A stretch of DNA of 64,000 nt from Oxalobacteraceae bacterium (GCA_027490255.1 JAIXYM010000137.1:1-64000); one strand, 5' to 3'; positions 51,669 through 63,136 are shown, counted from the stretch's first letter. The notes: generated from the sequence alone by a model not told the origin. Numbers and translations: made by a program.

Positions 51669-53771
51669 TCATTGAGGGTTGAGTCGCGTCTTGATCCGTT
51701 CGAATTCCTTGTCAAAATCCAGACTGCGTCGCTGTGAACTCATGGCCATCAGCGCATGCGTGCCGCCACCTTCCTGTGGACGAATCCAAATCCACAGCCG
51801 ACGCTCGCGCACATAGAGCATCGCGAAAACACCCAGAACCAGTAGTAAACATCCCAGGTAAACCACATTTTTTCCGGGTGATTTAGTCACTTGCAGCACA
51901 GATGCTTTCACCTGCTCAAATCCTTGGAGCTGCAGAAATACTGGCGCACCATAGAAGAAGCCATCCGCAAGCGCATTGCTTGCAACTTGCAGGAAGCGGC
52001 CGTTTTTTTCGTCCGCAGTCACCGGTGGTAATCCGTCTTTTTCACGAGCGACCTGCCATAGCTCCCAGAGGCTGCCATTGAGTATCTTCATGAAGGCATC
52101 AGCCGCTTTCTCCTGCTGCTCTTCTGGCAAAGCGCCAATAAAGCGCGCGATCGCAATATAACCAGAGGATTCGCGATCACCAACGAAGATGCCCATTGCG
52201 CGCAATGATGATGCCCTCAGCTGCTCCCGCAAGGATTTGTTGTCCGCGGAAGTCAGCGGCATTTTTTGTGCGTAACGTGCCGCAGCCTTTTCGCGCAGCG
52301 CGCTATCATTGATGGCCGCCCGCAAGCGCATCCATTCATTGACCGTACCTTTGTCATCGGCAGGAATACGCAGATAGCGGAAACTTTCGGAGGGCGATTC
52401 GCGCAGACCCGCAAGGAAGACATCACTGCCGTCTAGCATTACCGGCACCATGTAGTTATTGTATTCGCGTGCCTGCCCTGTCTTGTCACGGAGCTTGTAC
52501 TGAACACTGGGGCCAACGTTTTTCAGTTCCTTGGTTTTTTTGGTGTTGGCTGCAGAACCGAGTCTTTCGTCCAGCGTCGCGCTGAATTTTTCGTTGAAAC
52601 CCTTGGCCTGATTAACAGCACGGACGTCCTGACCATTGACACTCGTGTTTTCCACATTGAAGGGTCTGAATCCTGACCATTCAATGGTGTATTCAGCACC
52701 ACCGCTGCTGACGAGCGGCGTAGATTTACCCACCTCACCCTCAACCGGGAATGAGCCGCTTGCGGGGCCGTTCATGGGATAACCCACGAGCTTCAAGCGA
52801 CTTCCGCCATCTTCAAAACTCGACTGATAAACCGCCAAGCCTTTGTAAATCAGTGGCTCGTTCACCTTGATGGTTGCTGAAAAGCTCTTGCCGGTTTCAT
52901 GGTCTGTGACGATGACATTGCTGGCAAACAGCTTGGGCATGCCTGTCGAATAAAAGTCTACGACGAATTTTTCAAGCTGTAGGGTAAAGGGCAATTCCTG
53001 AACCATCACACCCTCACCAACGGGTACGATTGCCGTCTTACTGGCAGAGCCTTCGGGGATGAAGGTATTGCCGCGGAAGGTCAAATTACCCAAACCCAGA
53101 CGATGACGTTCCGGAATTTCAGCAATGATGCCATTGCCGATAAAGGCTTCTTTATCAAACAGCCATTGTTGCGCACGAATAGGCAGACTGGAGTCGAGCA
53201 AACCTCCAACACAGATAATCACAATGGCCGAGTGCGCGAAGATGTATCCCAGCTTGTTGGCCGCACCTTGTTTGGCAGTCAGCAGCGTTGCCTCGCCTTT
53301 TTGCACCAGCTTTACCTGATAGCCATCTGAGGCGACGATCCGAGCAGCTTGCGCGGCAAACTGCTCGCCGCCCGTCTGCGCAGACCATTCGGCGCGATGA
53401 TGGAAATTACGTAAAGACTGTTCGCGCACGCTCTCGCGCCAACTTTTCATATCCTTGAGCATTTTTGGCGCATTACGCGCTATGCACAACGAAGTGGACG
53501 TCACCAGAAAAGCCATGATCAGCAAGAACCACCAAGCCGAGTACACCGAGTAGATGGAGAAATGCTCAAAAATCTCGAACCAGAACGGACCGAACTGGTT
53601 CACATAATTCGGCATGGGTTCATTTTGCGTGACCACCGTACCCACGATGGACGCGATCGATATGACCGTCAACAGGCTGATCGCAAACCTCATGGACGAC
53701 ACCAGCTCGACAGCGTCGGATAGCCATCGACGGCGGGTTTGTAGAACGATTCCCTCGGTGCTCGTAGTCAT
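51669..53771 (-). CDS. resB: Cytochrome c biogenesis protein ResB (CcsB)
   Basis: Partner of CcsA in system II cytochrome c synthesis. Three membrane spans near the N-terminus (about 24-45, 73-93, 173-193), a large periplasmic domain (to about 640) with VQELPFTLQLEKFVVDFYSTGMPK and GLAVYQSSFEDGGSRL, and a final membrane span (NVVYLGCLLLVLGVFAMLY). 700 residues, typical for betaproteobacteria. Confidence 0.94.
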   Translation of the reverse strand: MTTSTEGIVLQTRRRWLSDAVELVSSMRFAISLLTVISIASIVGTVVTQNEPMPNYVNQFGPFWFEIFEHFSIYSVYSAWWFLLIMAFLVTSTSLCIARNAPKMLKDMKSWRESVREQSLRNFHHRAEWSAQTGGEQFAAQAARIVASDGYQVKLVQKGEATLLTAKQGAANKLGYIFAHSAIVIICVGGLLDSSLPIRAQQWLFDKEAFIGNGIIAEIPERHRLGLGNLTFRGNTFIPEGSASKTAIVPVGEGVMVQELPFTLQLEKFVVDFYSTGMPKLFASNVIVTDHETGKSFSATIKVNEPLIYKGLAVYQSSFEDGGSRLKLVGYPMNGPASGSFPVEGEVGKSTPLVSSGGAEYTIEWSGFRPFNVENTSVNGQDVRAVNQAKGFNEKFSATLDERLGSAANTKKTKELKNVGPSVQYKLRDKTGQAREYNNYMVPVMLDGSDVFLAGLRESPSESFRYLRIPADDKGTVNEWMRLRAAINDSALREKAAARYAQKMPLTSADNKSLREQLRASSLRAMGIFVGDRESSGYIAIARFIGALPEEQQEKAADAFMKILNGSLWELWQVAREKDGLPPVTADEKNGRFLQVASNALADGFFYGAPVFLQLQGFEQVKASVLQVTKSPGKNVVYLGCLLLVLGVFAMLYVRERRLWIWIRPQEGGGTHALMAMSSQRRSLDFDKEFERIKTRLNPQ

Positions 53772-53927
53772 GAGTGTGTTGCGCTTTGTCTCGGGTGGTT
53801 ACTGACAGCCATGGCAACTTGGCGCAGCGTTCGGTTATGACGCCATTTTATGCCTGCAATGGTGACCCGTCGCCCATACCCTGATCCCTTGTGGGTCTTT
53901 AATTTGAGCTCCGGAAATCCTACCGTA

Positions 53928-53959
53928 GAAAACAAAAGGGGCGACTTCTCAGCCACCCC
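53928..53959 (-). terminator. Rho-independent terminator after the dihaem cytochrome gene
   Basis: On the minus strand a 9-bp stem (GGGGTGGCT with AGTCGCCCC, two G-U pairs, loop GAGA) is followed by TTTTGTTTTC. It lies about 40 bases past the cytochrome stop, so resB likely has its own promoter in 53772-53927, though I see no clear one. Confidence 0.8.
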
Positions 53960-53998
53960 CTCGCGGCCGCATATCGGCCTAATTTGTCTACGCCGTGA

Positions 53999-54658
53999 TT
54001 ACTTCAGGCCCGCAATGTAGTCCGCCACCGCTTGCATCTCTTCGTCGGAGAGGCGCTTGCCTATCGCAGTCATCTGAGCATTGTTCGCACGTGAGCCAGT
54101 GCGGAAATTGGTGAGCTGCGCCACGGTGTAATCCTGATGCTGTCCAGCGAGGCGCGCAAACTGCGCCGGAATGCCGGCGCCGTTGGGGCCGTGGCATCCT
54201 GCGCAGGCAGGCACATTCTTTTCAGCGATACCGGCGCGGTAGATTTTTTTGCCCAGCTCTACCGTGTTTTTATTGCGAGCGGCGCCCGGCGCAGGTTTCT
54301 GCTGATCCAAATAGGCAGAAAGGTTGCGTATGTCATTGTCATCAAGCGCCTTGGAGATTCCAGTCATGATGGCGTTGTTGCGGTTAGGGCCCTGGAAATC
54401 GTAAAGCTGCTTCTTCAGATAGGCAGCATGCTGACCCGCCAGTTTTGGATTTTGGGCGATCGTTGAATTACCCGCAGCGCCATGGCATGCAACGCAGGCA
54501 AGTACGCCGCGTGAAGGATCGCCGTTGGTGTACAGATTACCGCCCTTGGCAGGGTCTGCTTCGGTAGCAGGTTTCGCATCATTGGCATGTGCCAAAGAAA
54601 CAGAGACCAACACGATGAGGGACGCGAATTTGATAAACAAGGATGGGACAGGTTTCAT
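53999..54658 (-). CDS. Dihaem cytochrome c4-like protein
   Basis: Periplasmic electron carrier with two c-type haem sites: C55-V-A-C-H59 and C152-A-G-C-H156, each domain with a likely methionine ligand (AIMTGISK, AQMTAIGK). Signal peptide cleaved after SLAHA (about residue 25). 219 residues, the size of cytochrome c4, which usually feeds terminal oxidases. Upstream of resB-ccsA, whose products attach its haems. Confidence 0.93.
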   Translation of the reverse strand: MKPVPSLFIKFASLIVLVSVSLAHANDAKPATEADPAKGGNLYTNGDPSRGVLACVACHGAAGNSTIAQNPKLAGQHAAYLKKQLYDFQGPNRNNAIMTGISKALDDNDIRNLSAYLDQQKPAPGAARNKNTVELGKKIYRAGIAEKNVPACAGCHGPNGAGIPAQFARLAGQHQDYTVAQLTNFRTGSRANNAQMTAIGKRLSDEEMQAVADYIAGLK

Positions 54659-54784
54659 TCAATTATCCGGGGCTTTGGATTGATTTTCTTTGCGCTTGCG
54701 GCTCCTGCAGACTGGCATCGGTGTAATGCAAAGCCGATCCACATTCTGCATATTTAAAGCCAATTTTCGAGCCCACGATTGTAC

Positions 54785-54790
54785 TACAAT
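54785..54790 (+). promoter_or_regulatory. Candidate -10 element for engB
   Basis: TACAAT on the plus strand 43 bases before the engB start, with a weak TTTTCG about 15 bases upstream. Lies in the 174-base divergent interval with the cytochrome gene. Confidence 0.35.
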
Positions 54791-54832
54791 GGCCGTCCTT
54801 TCTTTGTACGCGCCTCTGCTGCACGCAGCCTC

Positions 54833-55507
54833 ATGTCCCTTCTCTGGCAAGCCCGCTTTTTCACGACGGTTAATCGCCTACCGGATTTGCCAAAATATCA
54901 AGTTCCCGAGATTGCGTTCGCCGGTCGCTCTAACGCGGGCAAGTCGACCGCAATTAATGTCCTGTGCAATCAGAAAAAGCTGGCCTTCGCATCCCGCACT
55001 CCAGGCCGGACCCAGCACATTAATTTCTTCTCGCTCGGTGGCGCTCATGTCGGCCAGCATCGCAAGGATGCCACTCGGGTTGACGAGATTCGCGCATTTC
55101 TGGTCGACCTGCCGGGTTACGGTTATGCGGAGGTGTCAGGTTCGGCCAAAGACCACTGGCAGTTGCTTTTAGGGCGTTATGTCCAGGAACGAGATCAGCT
55201 CGCGGCGCTGGTGCTGATCATGGATGCGAGACGCCCATTCACCGAACTCGATACCGAGATGCTGGAATGGTTCGCAGCCACCGGGAAGCCCGTACATTGC
55301 CTTTTAAGCAAGGCGGACAAGCTCAATCGCAGCGAAGCAGCGGATGCGCTGCGTCTAGGACACTCTGTACTGTCAAGCTATGTTGACGAACAAGGCCGAC
55401 CTCTGCCATTCTCTGTGCAATTGTTTTCTGCGCTCAAACGCAGTGGTCTCGAGGAAGCAGATCAAAAGATCCTCGACCTGCTGGGTATCAGCGGGGACAA
55501 CGAGTAG
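54833..55507 (+). CDS. engB: Ribosome biogenesis GTPase EngB (YsxC/YihA)
   Basis: GTPase needed for large-subunit assembly and often for division. G1 GRSNAGKS (31-38), G2 threonine in SRTPGRTQ, G3 [11 protein letters not shown]4 LSKADKLN and G5-like FSALKRSG. A short insertion (about 75-85, [14 protein letters not shown]) precedes G3. The start is ATG 54833 ([10 protein letters not shown]), 224 residues; the longer frame would overlap the promoter. Confidence 0.95.
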   Translation: MSLLWQARFFTTVNRLPDLPKYQVPEIAFAGRSNAGKSTAINVLCNQKKLAFASRTPGRTQHINFFSLGGAHVGQHRKDATRVDEIRAFLVDLPGYGYAEVSGSAKDHWQLLLGRYVQERDQLAALVLIMDARRPFTELDTEMLEWFAATGKPVHCLLSKADKLNRSEAADALRLGHSVLSSYVDEQGRPLPFSVQLFSALKRSGLEEADQKILDLLGISGDNE

Positions 55508-55518
55508 CCTGCGTGACA

Positions 55519-56725
<1,207 letters not shown>

Positions 56726-56874
56726 GACTCGCTTCAGGCTTCAGAGGGCTGTTGAATGACGGTCCCTGTAAGCTTCACTCCCAAGCTTGCGTCGCACACC
56801 GCGGTACTCACACTAGCCTCAAGACCTTGCTTTATCAGCTTGCAGTCACAGCGCGCCGACTACACTGCTTCTAC

Positions 56875-58614
56875 TTAGAGTGAATCAAGTTGCTTGAGAG
56901 ACTGGAGAAAAACGCTTGGCGATTGAAAGCCTATGACCCGGGGCTTTTTCAGCTCTTTACCATCGCTATCAAAGAAAATGATGCCCGGTGGACCGAAGAG
57001 CGAGAACCGTTTCAATAGCGCCTTGTCGTCTGCACTATTGGCCGTGACATCCACCTGCAGCAATAAGATTTCCTGCATCTTTGCACTAACAGCAGGATCG
57101 GTGAAGGTCAGTTTTTCCATTTCCGCACAAGCCACACACCAATCCGCGTAAAAATCCAGCATCACTGGGCGACCGCGCGCAGCTGCAATCGCTTGGTCTA
57201 ACTCAGCTATTGAATGAACACGCGTAAAAGCGATCTTCTGATGCGATTTGCCAGTCAGGTGCGCAAGCGGTGCCCACGCATCACGACCGCCGCTGGCGAG
57301 CCCTATCAGCTGTACGGCGCCCAACAAGACGAAGACCATACCAATTGCACGACCGCGAAGACCCAGCTGGCGAGACAACAGAAGGAAAACACCATAGGCC
57401 ACACCCAGCAATCCCCAACCCAGCATCAGTGCCCAAGCTGGCAGAAGTGAAGCGACCATCCATAACGCCAGCGCCAGCATCAGCACACCGAAGAAGGGCT
57501 TGACCGCCTGCATCCAGCGGCCTGCTTTGGGTACCAGCGTACCCGCGGACAGACCTAAAAGAAGTAGCGGCACGCTCATACCAACCGCCATGGCAAACAA
57601 GGCACTCCCGCCAATGACAACATCACGAGTCTGGCTGATGTACACCAGCACGCCAGCGAGCGGCGCTGCCACACAGGGCCCGACAATCAACGCGGACAGC
57701 ATACCCATCACAAACACGCCGGCGAGCTTGCCGGCTCTTTGCTGCTCTGACCAGCGGGTGAGCTTGAGCTGCACCGATGGCGGTACCTGCAATTGGTAAA
57801 CATCGAACATGGAAAGCGACAACAGCGCCATGAAGATCGCGAAAGTGATGAGCACAGGCGGGCTTTGAAGATCTGCGGACAAACCCTCACCAATCAAGCC
57901 GGCCGCAATACCCAGTGCGGTATACACCAACGCCATTCCCATCGCATAGGCAAGGGAAAGAACAAAACCCCGACCGCGGCTGGTGCGCTCGCCTTCACCC
58001 ACAATGATGAACGAGAGTATGGGAACCATCGGCAAGACGCACGGCGTCAACGACAGGCCCAGACCCAGCAGCAAAAAGAGCGGGAGAATCAAGAGCAGGT
58101 TGCCACTGGCCAGCGATACCTCAATGCGACCCATTTCTGTAGCGGCTGTGTCAGCCACCGACGCAGAGGGCGACTCACGGGCCTCGGACAGACCAAGCGT
58201 AGCCGGCGTCAATTTGGCCATGGACTCCATCGGCGCGTAACACAGACCACGATCTGAACAACCCTGGCTACTAACATTCAAAGTAAATGGCGCATCGGCC
58301 TTGACGGGTAACCGGATCAGAACTTGCTGGCGATAGATTTCGACGGTTCTGTTGAAGGTCTCATCGAATTTCATTTTCCCTGCCGGGATGACGGGCGTTC
58401 CAAGCTGCACGCCTTCGGCCTTAAAAGCAAAACGCTCGCGGTAAAGGTAATAGTCATCGGCGACATCGAAACGTACTTCAATCATCGATGCATCGATCAT
58501 CTTCGCGCTGAAACGAAATGCTTGTTCGGGCGGCAGAAACTGATCTTCCGCCGTGGCCGGACTCAGCCAAAGCAAGGTGAACAGCATCAGTAGGGAATTA
58601 AAAAACCTAAGCAT
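56875..58614 (-). CDS. dsbD: Thiol:disulfide interchange protein DsbD
   Basis: Carries reducing power from cytoplasmic thioredoxin to the periplasm. Signal peptide (about 1-21, SPATA), N-terminal domain with the cysteine pair in CSDRGLCYAP, eight membrane spans with the redox cysteines in LTPCVLPMV and GPCVAAPLAG, and a C-terminal thioredoxin domain with DWCVACAEME. The start is ATG 58614, overlapping cutA by 8 bases; 579 residues. In a system II organism it also keeps apocytochrome cysteines reduced. Confidence 0.96.
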   Translation of the reverse strand: MLRFFNSLLMLFTLLWLSPATAEDQFLPPEQAFRFSAKMIDASMIEVRFDVADDYYLYRERFAFKAEGVQLGTPVIPAGKMKFDETFNRTVEIYRQQVLIRLPVKADAPFTLNVSSQGCSDRGLCYAPMESMAKLTPATLGLSEARESPSASVADTAATEMGRIEVSLASGNLLLILPLFLLLGLGLSLTPCVLPMVPILSFIIVGEGERTSRGRGFVLSLAYAMGMALVYTALGIAAGLIGEGLSADLQSPPVLITFAIFMALLSLSMFDVYQLQVPPSVQLKLTRWSEQQRAGKLAGVFVMGMLSALIVGPCVAAPLAGVLVYISQTRDVVIGGSALFAMAVGMSVPLLLLGLSAGTLVPKAGRWMQAVKPFFGVLMLALALWMVASLLPAWALMLGWGLLGVAYGVFLLLSRQLGLRGRAIGMVFVLLGAVQLIGLASGGRDAWAPLAHLTGKSHQKIAFTRVHSIAELDQAIAAARGRPVMLDFYADWCVACAEMEKLTFTDPAVSAKMQEILLLQVDVTANSADDKALLKRFSLFGPPGIIFFDSDGKELKKPRVIGFQSPSVFLQSLKQLDSL

Positions 58615-58939
58615 GGTGATTGGGCGAGGTTTCAGCGACGATCCACTGAAGATATGAAGAAAGGCCAGCCACAACGGGCAAGGCAATGATCTCCGGCAGC
58701 TCATAGGGGTGCGCGGCGCGTATGGCTGCCTCCAGGGCAGAGTAGTGACGCTGTGTGGTTTTGATTGTCAGGGTGACCTCGTTGGCTCTTTCAATCTTGC
58801 CCTGCCATCGGTACACGGACTGCACCCCCGTAGTAAAACTTGCACAAGCAGCGAGCCTAGCCTCAACCAACGCACCAGCGAGCGCTTCGGCAGTCGCTGT
58901 GTCCGGCAAATGGGTCATGACAATTAAGACCTGCTCCAT
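58607..58939 (-). CDS. cutA: Divalent cation tolerance protein CutA
   Basis: Small trimeric ferredoxin-like protein of uncertain role, linked in E. coli to copper tolerance; cutA-dsbD linkage is widespread. Motifs: ARLAACASFTTGVQSVYRWQGKIE (split around residue 33-55), EVTLTIKTTQRHYSALE, HPYELPEIIALPV and YLQWI. 110 residues. Its 3' end overlaps dsbD. Confidence 0.95.
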   Translation of the reverse strand: MEQVLIVMTHLPDTATAEALAGALVEARLAACASFTTGVQSVYRWQGKIERANEVTLTIKTTQRHYSALEAAIRAAHPYELPEIIALPVVAGLSSYLQWIVAETSPNHHA

Positions 58940-58955
58940 GAGATCGATCTCGGGT

Positions 58956-59741
58956 TTATTTCAGTAATCGACGACGCGTGAGTACGGTGGCCAGATAAAA
59001 ACCAGCCACACAATAAGCCAGCAGTAGCAATAAGGACGGTAGCACCTGATCTGGCATTTGACCGAGCAGCAATGGTCGCACAAGATGAACCGCTGCGCTC
59101 AGCGGCAGGTAGCCCGCAATGACCTGCAACCACGCGGGGAGTTGCGTCACGGGGTAGTAGACGCCCGAGAGGAAAATCATGGGAGTGAGTACGAGTGTGA
59201 AGTAGTAAGTAAAAAAATCATATCCCTTGGCAAGCGCGTTGATTGCGAGTGCGATCGATGCAAAGGTGGCACCCACCAGAAAAAGCAGCGGTGGTACGAG
59301 CAAGGCGCCGGGATACCAACCGATACCCAAGGCAAGCAGCACCAATAAGATGGCAATCCCGGAGATCAGCGATTTGCTGGCGGCCCAGAGCATTTCAGCC
59401 AGCACAATGTCATCGAGCTCCAATGGCGTATTGAGCAAGGCATCCCAGGTTTTTTGCACATGCATACGGGAGAACGCAGAGTAAAGCGCCTCAAACGTGG
59501 TCGCCATCATCACGGACATACAAATCGCGCCGCTGGCCAGGTAGGCGATATACGGCACGCCATCGATACTCTGCAACATGCTCCCGAGGCCATAACCAAA
59601 CGCTACCAGCGTTATCAATGGCTCAGCGATATTGCCAACGACGCTGGTAAAGGCCAGCTTGCGCCAGACGAGGAAGTTGCGCTGCCAGACGGGGATAAAA
59701 CGCAAGCTGAATCGGGGTACCTGATAATAGATCGATGTCAT
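58956..59741 (-). CDS. ABC-2 type exporter permease (NodJ-like)
   Basis: Integral membrane subunit, about six membrane spans, with the NodJ/ABC-2 signature LTPMIFLSGVYYPVTQLPAW and an EALYSAFSRMHVQKTWDALL cytoplasmic segment. The start is ATG 59741 (MTSIYYQVPRF, 261 residues), with AGGA 7 bases before; GTG 59759 would overlap the ATPase gene. No nod genes are near, so the substrate is not lipo-chitin oligosaccharide by any evidence; it is unknown. Confidence 0.9.
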   Translation of the reverse strand: MTSIYYQVPRFSLRFIPVWQRNFLVWRKLAFTSVVGNIAEPLITLVAFGYGLGSMLQSIDGVPYIAYLASGAICMSVMMATTFEALYSAFSRMHVQKTWDALLNTPLELDDIVLAEMLWAASKSLISGIAILLVLLALGIGWYPGALLVPPLLFLVGATFASIALAINALAKGYDFFTYYFTLVLTPMIFLSGVYYPVTQLPAWLQVIAGYLPLSAAVHLVRPLLLGQMPDQVLPSLLLLLAYCVAGFYLATVLTRRRLLK

Positions 59742-59751
59742 GGTCATGTCC

Positions 59752-60672
59752 TCAGTCACGCATGTCGCGGCCGGTTAGCTTGAGAAATAGATCTTCGAGA
59801 TTCGCGGGTCGGTGAAGATAACGCAGGCCTTCGGTTGTTGCGAGGTTTTGCAAAAGCGAATCGGGATGATCGGTATAGCAAAACGCAGTCTCGCCGCTGA
59901 ATTCGATACGGTCAGCCAGATGAGATGCTTTCCCAGCCCACTGACTCGCATTATCGCCATAGACTTCGACGACTTGTGATTCGATATGTTTTGCGATAAG
60001 CGCCTGCGGCGTTCCTTCGGCGATTATCCGGCCGTGATCAATAACAGCCAATCGATCGCACAGACGCTCGGCTTCATCCATGAAATGCGTTGTCAGTAGC
60101 AGCGACTTGCCTTGGGCGAGCAGGGCTTTCAATCGCTGCCAGATTAAATGTCTCGCTTGTGGATCGAGACCGGTCGTGGGTTCATCCATGAAGATGAGGT
60201 CAGGATCGTTGACGAGTGCGCGTGCCAGCGTTAGCCGCCGTTTCATACCGCCGGAGAGTTCACCTATACGCGCATGTCGCTTCGCTGTGAGGCTTGAGAA
60301 ATCCAGCAACCAATCAATGCGTTCACGCACCTGCGCGCGACTCATGCCGAAGTAACGACCGTAGACGTAGATATTTTCTTCGACAGTGAAATCGGGATCG
60401 AGACTGTCCATCTGGGGCACGACACCAATACGCAATCGTGCTTGCCGCGCGTCGGCGGGCACCTCATGTCCGACGAGCGTAATGCTGCCCTGGTCAGGCA
60501 CGGTCAGCCCCAGACAGAGCCGCAACGTCGTTGTTTTGCCAGCGCCATTGGGGCCCAGCAGCCCAAAACATTGGCCGCGCTCGAGTGAGAACGAGATGCC
60601 ATTGACCACCGTGTGGCGGGCATCGCCATCACCATACGACTTGTAAAGATCTTTGACGGTGAGAATAGTCAT
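59752..60672 (-). CDS. ABC exporter ATP-binding protein (NodI-like)
   Basis: ATPase for the preceding permease. Walker [10 protein letters not shown] (about 40-48), signature [15 protein letters not shown], Walker [15 protein letters not shown]-loop [15 protein letters not shown], and a C-terminal regulatory region typical of NodI/DRA families. 306 residues. Second such pair in the window, similar in design to that at 10664-12327 but with NodI-like wording in its signature. Downstream of the rplQ terminator. Confidence 0.92.
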   Translation of the reverse strand: MTILTVKDLYKSYGDGDARHTVVNGISFSLERGQCFGLLGPNGAGKTTTLRLCLGLTVPDQGSITLVGHEVPADARQARLRIGVVPQMDSLDPDFTVEENIYVYGRYFGMSRAQVRERIDWLLDFSSLTAKRHARIGELSGGMKRRLTLARALVNDPDLIFMDEPTTGLDPQARHLIWQRLKALLAQGKSLLLTTHFMDEAERLCDRLAVIDHGRIIAEGTPQALIAKHIESQVVEVYGDNASQWAGKASHLADRIEFSGETAFCYTDHPDSLLQNLATTEGLRYLHRPANLEDLFLKLTGRDMRD

Positions 60673-60772
60673 TCAGTTATAAGGATGAATCTTCGATTAC
60701 CAACAATAGCTTACAAAACTAATTTCGCTAGCTTTCAACTTATTAAGCAGCGTTTGAACACACCAGAAAAGC

Positions 60773-60798
60773 AAAAGCCAGGCTTTACCCTGGCTTTT
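60773..60798. terminator. Terminator of the alpha ribosomal operon
   Basis: Perfect 10-bp stem (AAAAGCCAGG/CCTGGCTTTT, 6-base loop), with T-rich sequence on both exits. On the minus strand it ends the rpsM-rplQ transcript 24 bases after the rplQ stop. Confidence 0.85.
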
Positions 60799-60821
60799 GT
60801 TTTATGAGTCACACAACGGGC

Positions 60822-61217
60822 TTACTCGCCGCTGTTGTCCTCAACAGCTGTCGTGTGATCCGGACGATCGACCAGTTCCACAAAAGCCATCGGTGCATTA
60901 TCACCCTGACGGAAACCCATTTTCAGGATACGCAGATATCCGCCATTGCGTGTCGCATAACGTGGGCCGAGTTCTGCGAACAGCTTGAGGACGATTTCGC
61001 GATCGCGCAAACGATTGAACGCGAGACGTTTGTTGGCCAAGGTGTCTGTCTTACCCAGAGTCAGAATAGGCTCGACGACACGACGTAGTTCTTTTGCCTT
61101 AGGCAGCGTGGTCTTGATGGCTTCATGACGGAGCAAAGAGACTGTCATGTTGCGCAGCATAGCGAGGCGATGTGACGACGTGCGGTTTAGCTTACGAAGT
61201 CCGTGACGATGACGCAT
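60822..61217 (-). CDS. rplQ: 50S ribosomal protein L17
   Basis: Large-subunit protein near the exit tunnel. [20 protein letters not shown] start, [13 protein letters not shown]-like segment (here [16 protein letters not shown]), and a terminal [13 protein letters not shown]. 131 residues with a short acidic tail. Last gene of the alpha operon, 84 bases after rpoA, across a hairpin. Confidence 0.98.
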   Translation of the reverse strand: MRHRHGLRKLNRTSSHRLAMLRNMTVSLLRHEAIKTTLPKAKELRRVVEPILTLGKTDTLANKRLAFNRLRDREIVLKLFAELGPRYATRNGGYLRILKMGFRQGDNAPMAFVELVDRPDHTTAVEDNSGE

Positions 61218-61256
61218 GATATTTCCTTTACAGTTTTATATATCCAGCTCTTCTAT

Positions 61257-61278
61257 CGCCGACCGTATGAGGTCGGCG
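61257..61278. promoter_or_regulatory. Hairpin between rpoA and rplQ
   Basis: Perfect 8-bp stem (CGCCGACC/GGTCGGCG, 6-base loop) with no T-run on the gene strand. Possibly an mRNA stability or processing element. Confidence 0.4.
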
Positions 61279-61301
61279 CGGGCCGGTGATTGTTGAACAA
61301 A

Positions 61302-62279
61302 TTACTTATCAAAGCCGACGGGCGGCCAATTCTCCAGCTTCATGCCCAGAGTCAGACCGCGTGAGGCCAATACTTCCTTGATCTCATTCAGCGATTTACG
61401 ACCCAGATTCGGTGTTTTCAGGAGCTCATTCTCGCTACGCTGGATCAGGTCACCAATGTAGTAGATGTTCTCTGCCTTGAGGCAGTTCGCAGAACGTACG
61501 GTGAGCTCCAAATCGTCGACAGGACGCAACAGGATAGGATCGACCGTCGGAGCGCGCGATGGTGCTTCGGCTGCTGTTTCGGTTCCTTCGAGTGCAGCGA
61601 AGACATTGAGCTGATCAACCAGCACGCGTGCGGATTGACGGATCGCCTCTTCCGGTGTGATCACACCATTGGTTTCGATGTTGATGACCAATTTGTCGAG
61701 ATCGGTACGCTGCTCAACCCGCGCAGACTCAACTGCATAAGATACGCGGCGAACGGGCGAGAACGAAGCATCAAGGATGATACGGCCGATAGTTTTGTTC
61801 GCATCTTCTGCAAGGCGTCGCACATTGCCAGGCACATAGCCACGACCTTTTTCGACTTTGACCTGCATATCCAATTTGCCGCCTGGGGTCAGATGGGCGA
61901 TCACATGATTCGGATTGATCAGCTCGACATCATGTGGCAGATCGATATCGGACGCGAGGACAGCACCTTCACCTTCTTTTTTCAAGGTCAGTGTGACTTC
62001 ATCGCGATTGTGCAGCTTGAAGACAACGCCCTTGAGGTTCAGCAGGATGTCAACGACGTCTTCCTGCACACCATCGAGTGACGAGTACTCATGCACAACA
62101 CCGGCAATAGTGACTTCGGTTGGCGCGTAACCCACCATGGAAGACAGCAGCACGCGGCGCAGGGCATTACCGAGCGTGTGACCGTAGCCACGCTCAAACG
62201 GCTCCATTACAACTTTCGCATGGCCTGGGCCCAGAGGCTCAACTTCGATAATGCGGGGTTTCAAGAGATTGTTTTGCAT
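61302..62279 (-). CDS. rpoA: RNA polymerase alpha subunit
   Basis: Assembles RNA polymerase and contacts regulators and UP elements. N-terminal domain with [17 protein letters not shown] (about 30-46) and [12 protein letters not shown]-terminal domain with [16 protein letters not shown] and [21 protein letters not shown]. 325 residues. 92 bases after rpsD. Confidence 0.98.
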   Translation of the reverse strand: MQNNLLKPRIIEVEPLGPGHAKVVMEPFERGYGHTLGNALRRVLLSSMVGYAPTEVTIAGVVHEYSSLDGVQEDVVDILLNLKGVVFKLHNRDEVTLTLKKEGEGAVLASDIDLPHDVELINPNHVIAHLTPGGKLDMQVKVEKGRGYVPGNVRRLAEDANKTIGRIILDASFSPVRRVSYAVESARVEQRTDLDKLVINIETNGVITPEEAIRQSARVLVDQLNVFAALEGTETAAEAPSRAPTVDPILLRPVDDLELTVRSANCLKAENIYYIGDLIQRSENELLKTPNLGRKSLNEIKEVLASRGLTLGMKLENWPPVGFDK

Positions 62280-62343
62280 GAATGTCCTTTCAATACCCTC
62301 GGCTCATTACACCGATAAGGCTGATGGCATATCGAAAGGCACA

Positions 62344-62358
62344 GGCCGCGCTGCGGCC
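62344..62358. promoter_or_regulatory. Small hairpin between rpsD and rpoA
   Basis: A 6-bp GC stem (GGCCGC/GCGGCC, 3-base loop) in the 92-base spacer; no T-run. Function not evident. Confidence 0.3.
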
Positions 62359-62371
62359 CATGCCGGGGAAA

Positions 62372-62995
62372 TTATCGTGAATACAGTTCGACGATCAGGG
62401 ACTCGTTGACTTCCTGATTGAAGTCCGAGCGGTCAGGCCAGGACTTGAGTGAACCTTCCATCTTCTTTGCATCGACCGACACCCACATAGGGAAACCGGA
62501 CTGCTCGGCCAGTGACAATGCTTCGGCGATACGCACCTGTTTCTTCGCTTTTTCACGAATCGCCACGACGTCACCAACTTTCACTTGGTAAGAAGGAATG
62601 TTGACGACATTGCCATTGATCGTGATGGCTTTGTGCGATACGAGCTGACGGCCCTCGGCGCGGGTTGACGCAAAACCCATGCGATAGACCACATTGTCGA
62701 GACGCGCTTCAAGCAATTTCAGCAGCATTTCGCCGGTATTGCCTTTGCGGCGATCCGCTTCTGCGAAGTAGCGGCGGAACTGACGCTCAAGAACGCCATA
62801 CATACGCTTGACCTTCTGCTTTTCACGGAGCTGATTGCCATAATCCGACGTACGCGCACCGGAAGTGCGGCCATGCTGACCTGGCTTGGAATCGAGTTTG
62901 CACTTGGAGTCCAAAGAGCGACGTGCGCTCTTGAGGAACAAGTCGGTGCCTTCACGGCGGGAGAGTTTTGCTTTAGGTCCAATATAACGTGCCAC
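62372..62995 (-). CDS. rpsD: 30S ribosomal protein S4
   Basis: Primary 16S rRNA binder, and in enterobacteria the repressor of the alpha operon. [21 protein letters not shown] start, the S4 RNA-binding domain ([34 protein letters not shown], about 95-130), end [12 protein letters not shown]. 207 residues; the zinc-binding cysteine set of some S4 proteins is absent. Confidence 0.98.
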   Translation of the reverse strand: MARYIGPKAKLSRREGTDLFLKSARRSLDSKCKLDSKPGQHGRTSGARTSDYGNQLREKQKVKRMYGVLERQFRRYFAEADRRKGNTGEMLLKLLEARLDNVVYRMGFASTRAEGRQLVSHKAITINGNVVNIPSYQVKVGDVVAIREKAKKQVRIAEALSLAEQSGFPMWVSVDAKKMEGSLKSWPDRSDFNQEVNESLIVELYSR

Positions 62996-63088
62996 GATTT
63001 TTCCTTATCGTTTAACGCCACAGGGAAATAATTTTCCGCTAGGCGCAAGTTCGGTCTGCGTGCTACCGAACAGTGGTCTTCAGAACAA

Positions 63089-63110
63089 AACCCGCCGATG
63101 TCGGCGGGTT
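63089..63110 (-). terminator. Attenuator-like hairpin between rpsK and rpsD
   Basis: Perfect 10-bp stem (AACCCGCCGA/TCGGCGGGTT, 2-base tip), followed on the gene strand by TTGTTCTG, so the T-run is modest. Lies inside the operon, so it could partly stop transcription before rpsD, or be a processing site. Confidence 0.5.
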
Positions 63111-63136
63111 ACCTTCGGGTACTACTAGAACAACAA

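Noticed and set aside
56726-56874. Terminator between convergent hemB and dsbD
   Set aside because: Only short repeats such as AAGCTT pairs are seen, with no stem of useful length and no T-run.
58956-60672. Nodulation factor exporter NodIJ
   Set aside because: Only the ABC family resemblance supports it; no nod genes are present and such pairs are common in free-living bacteria.
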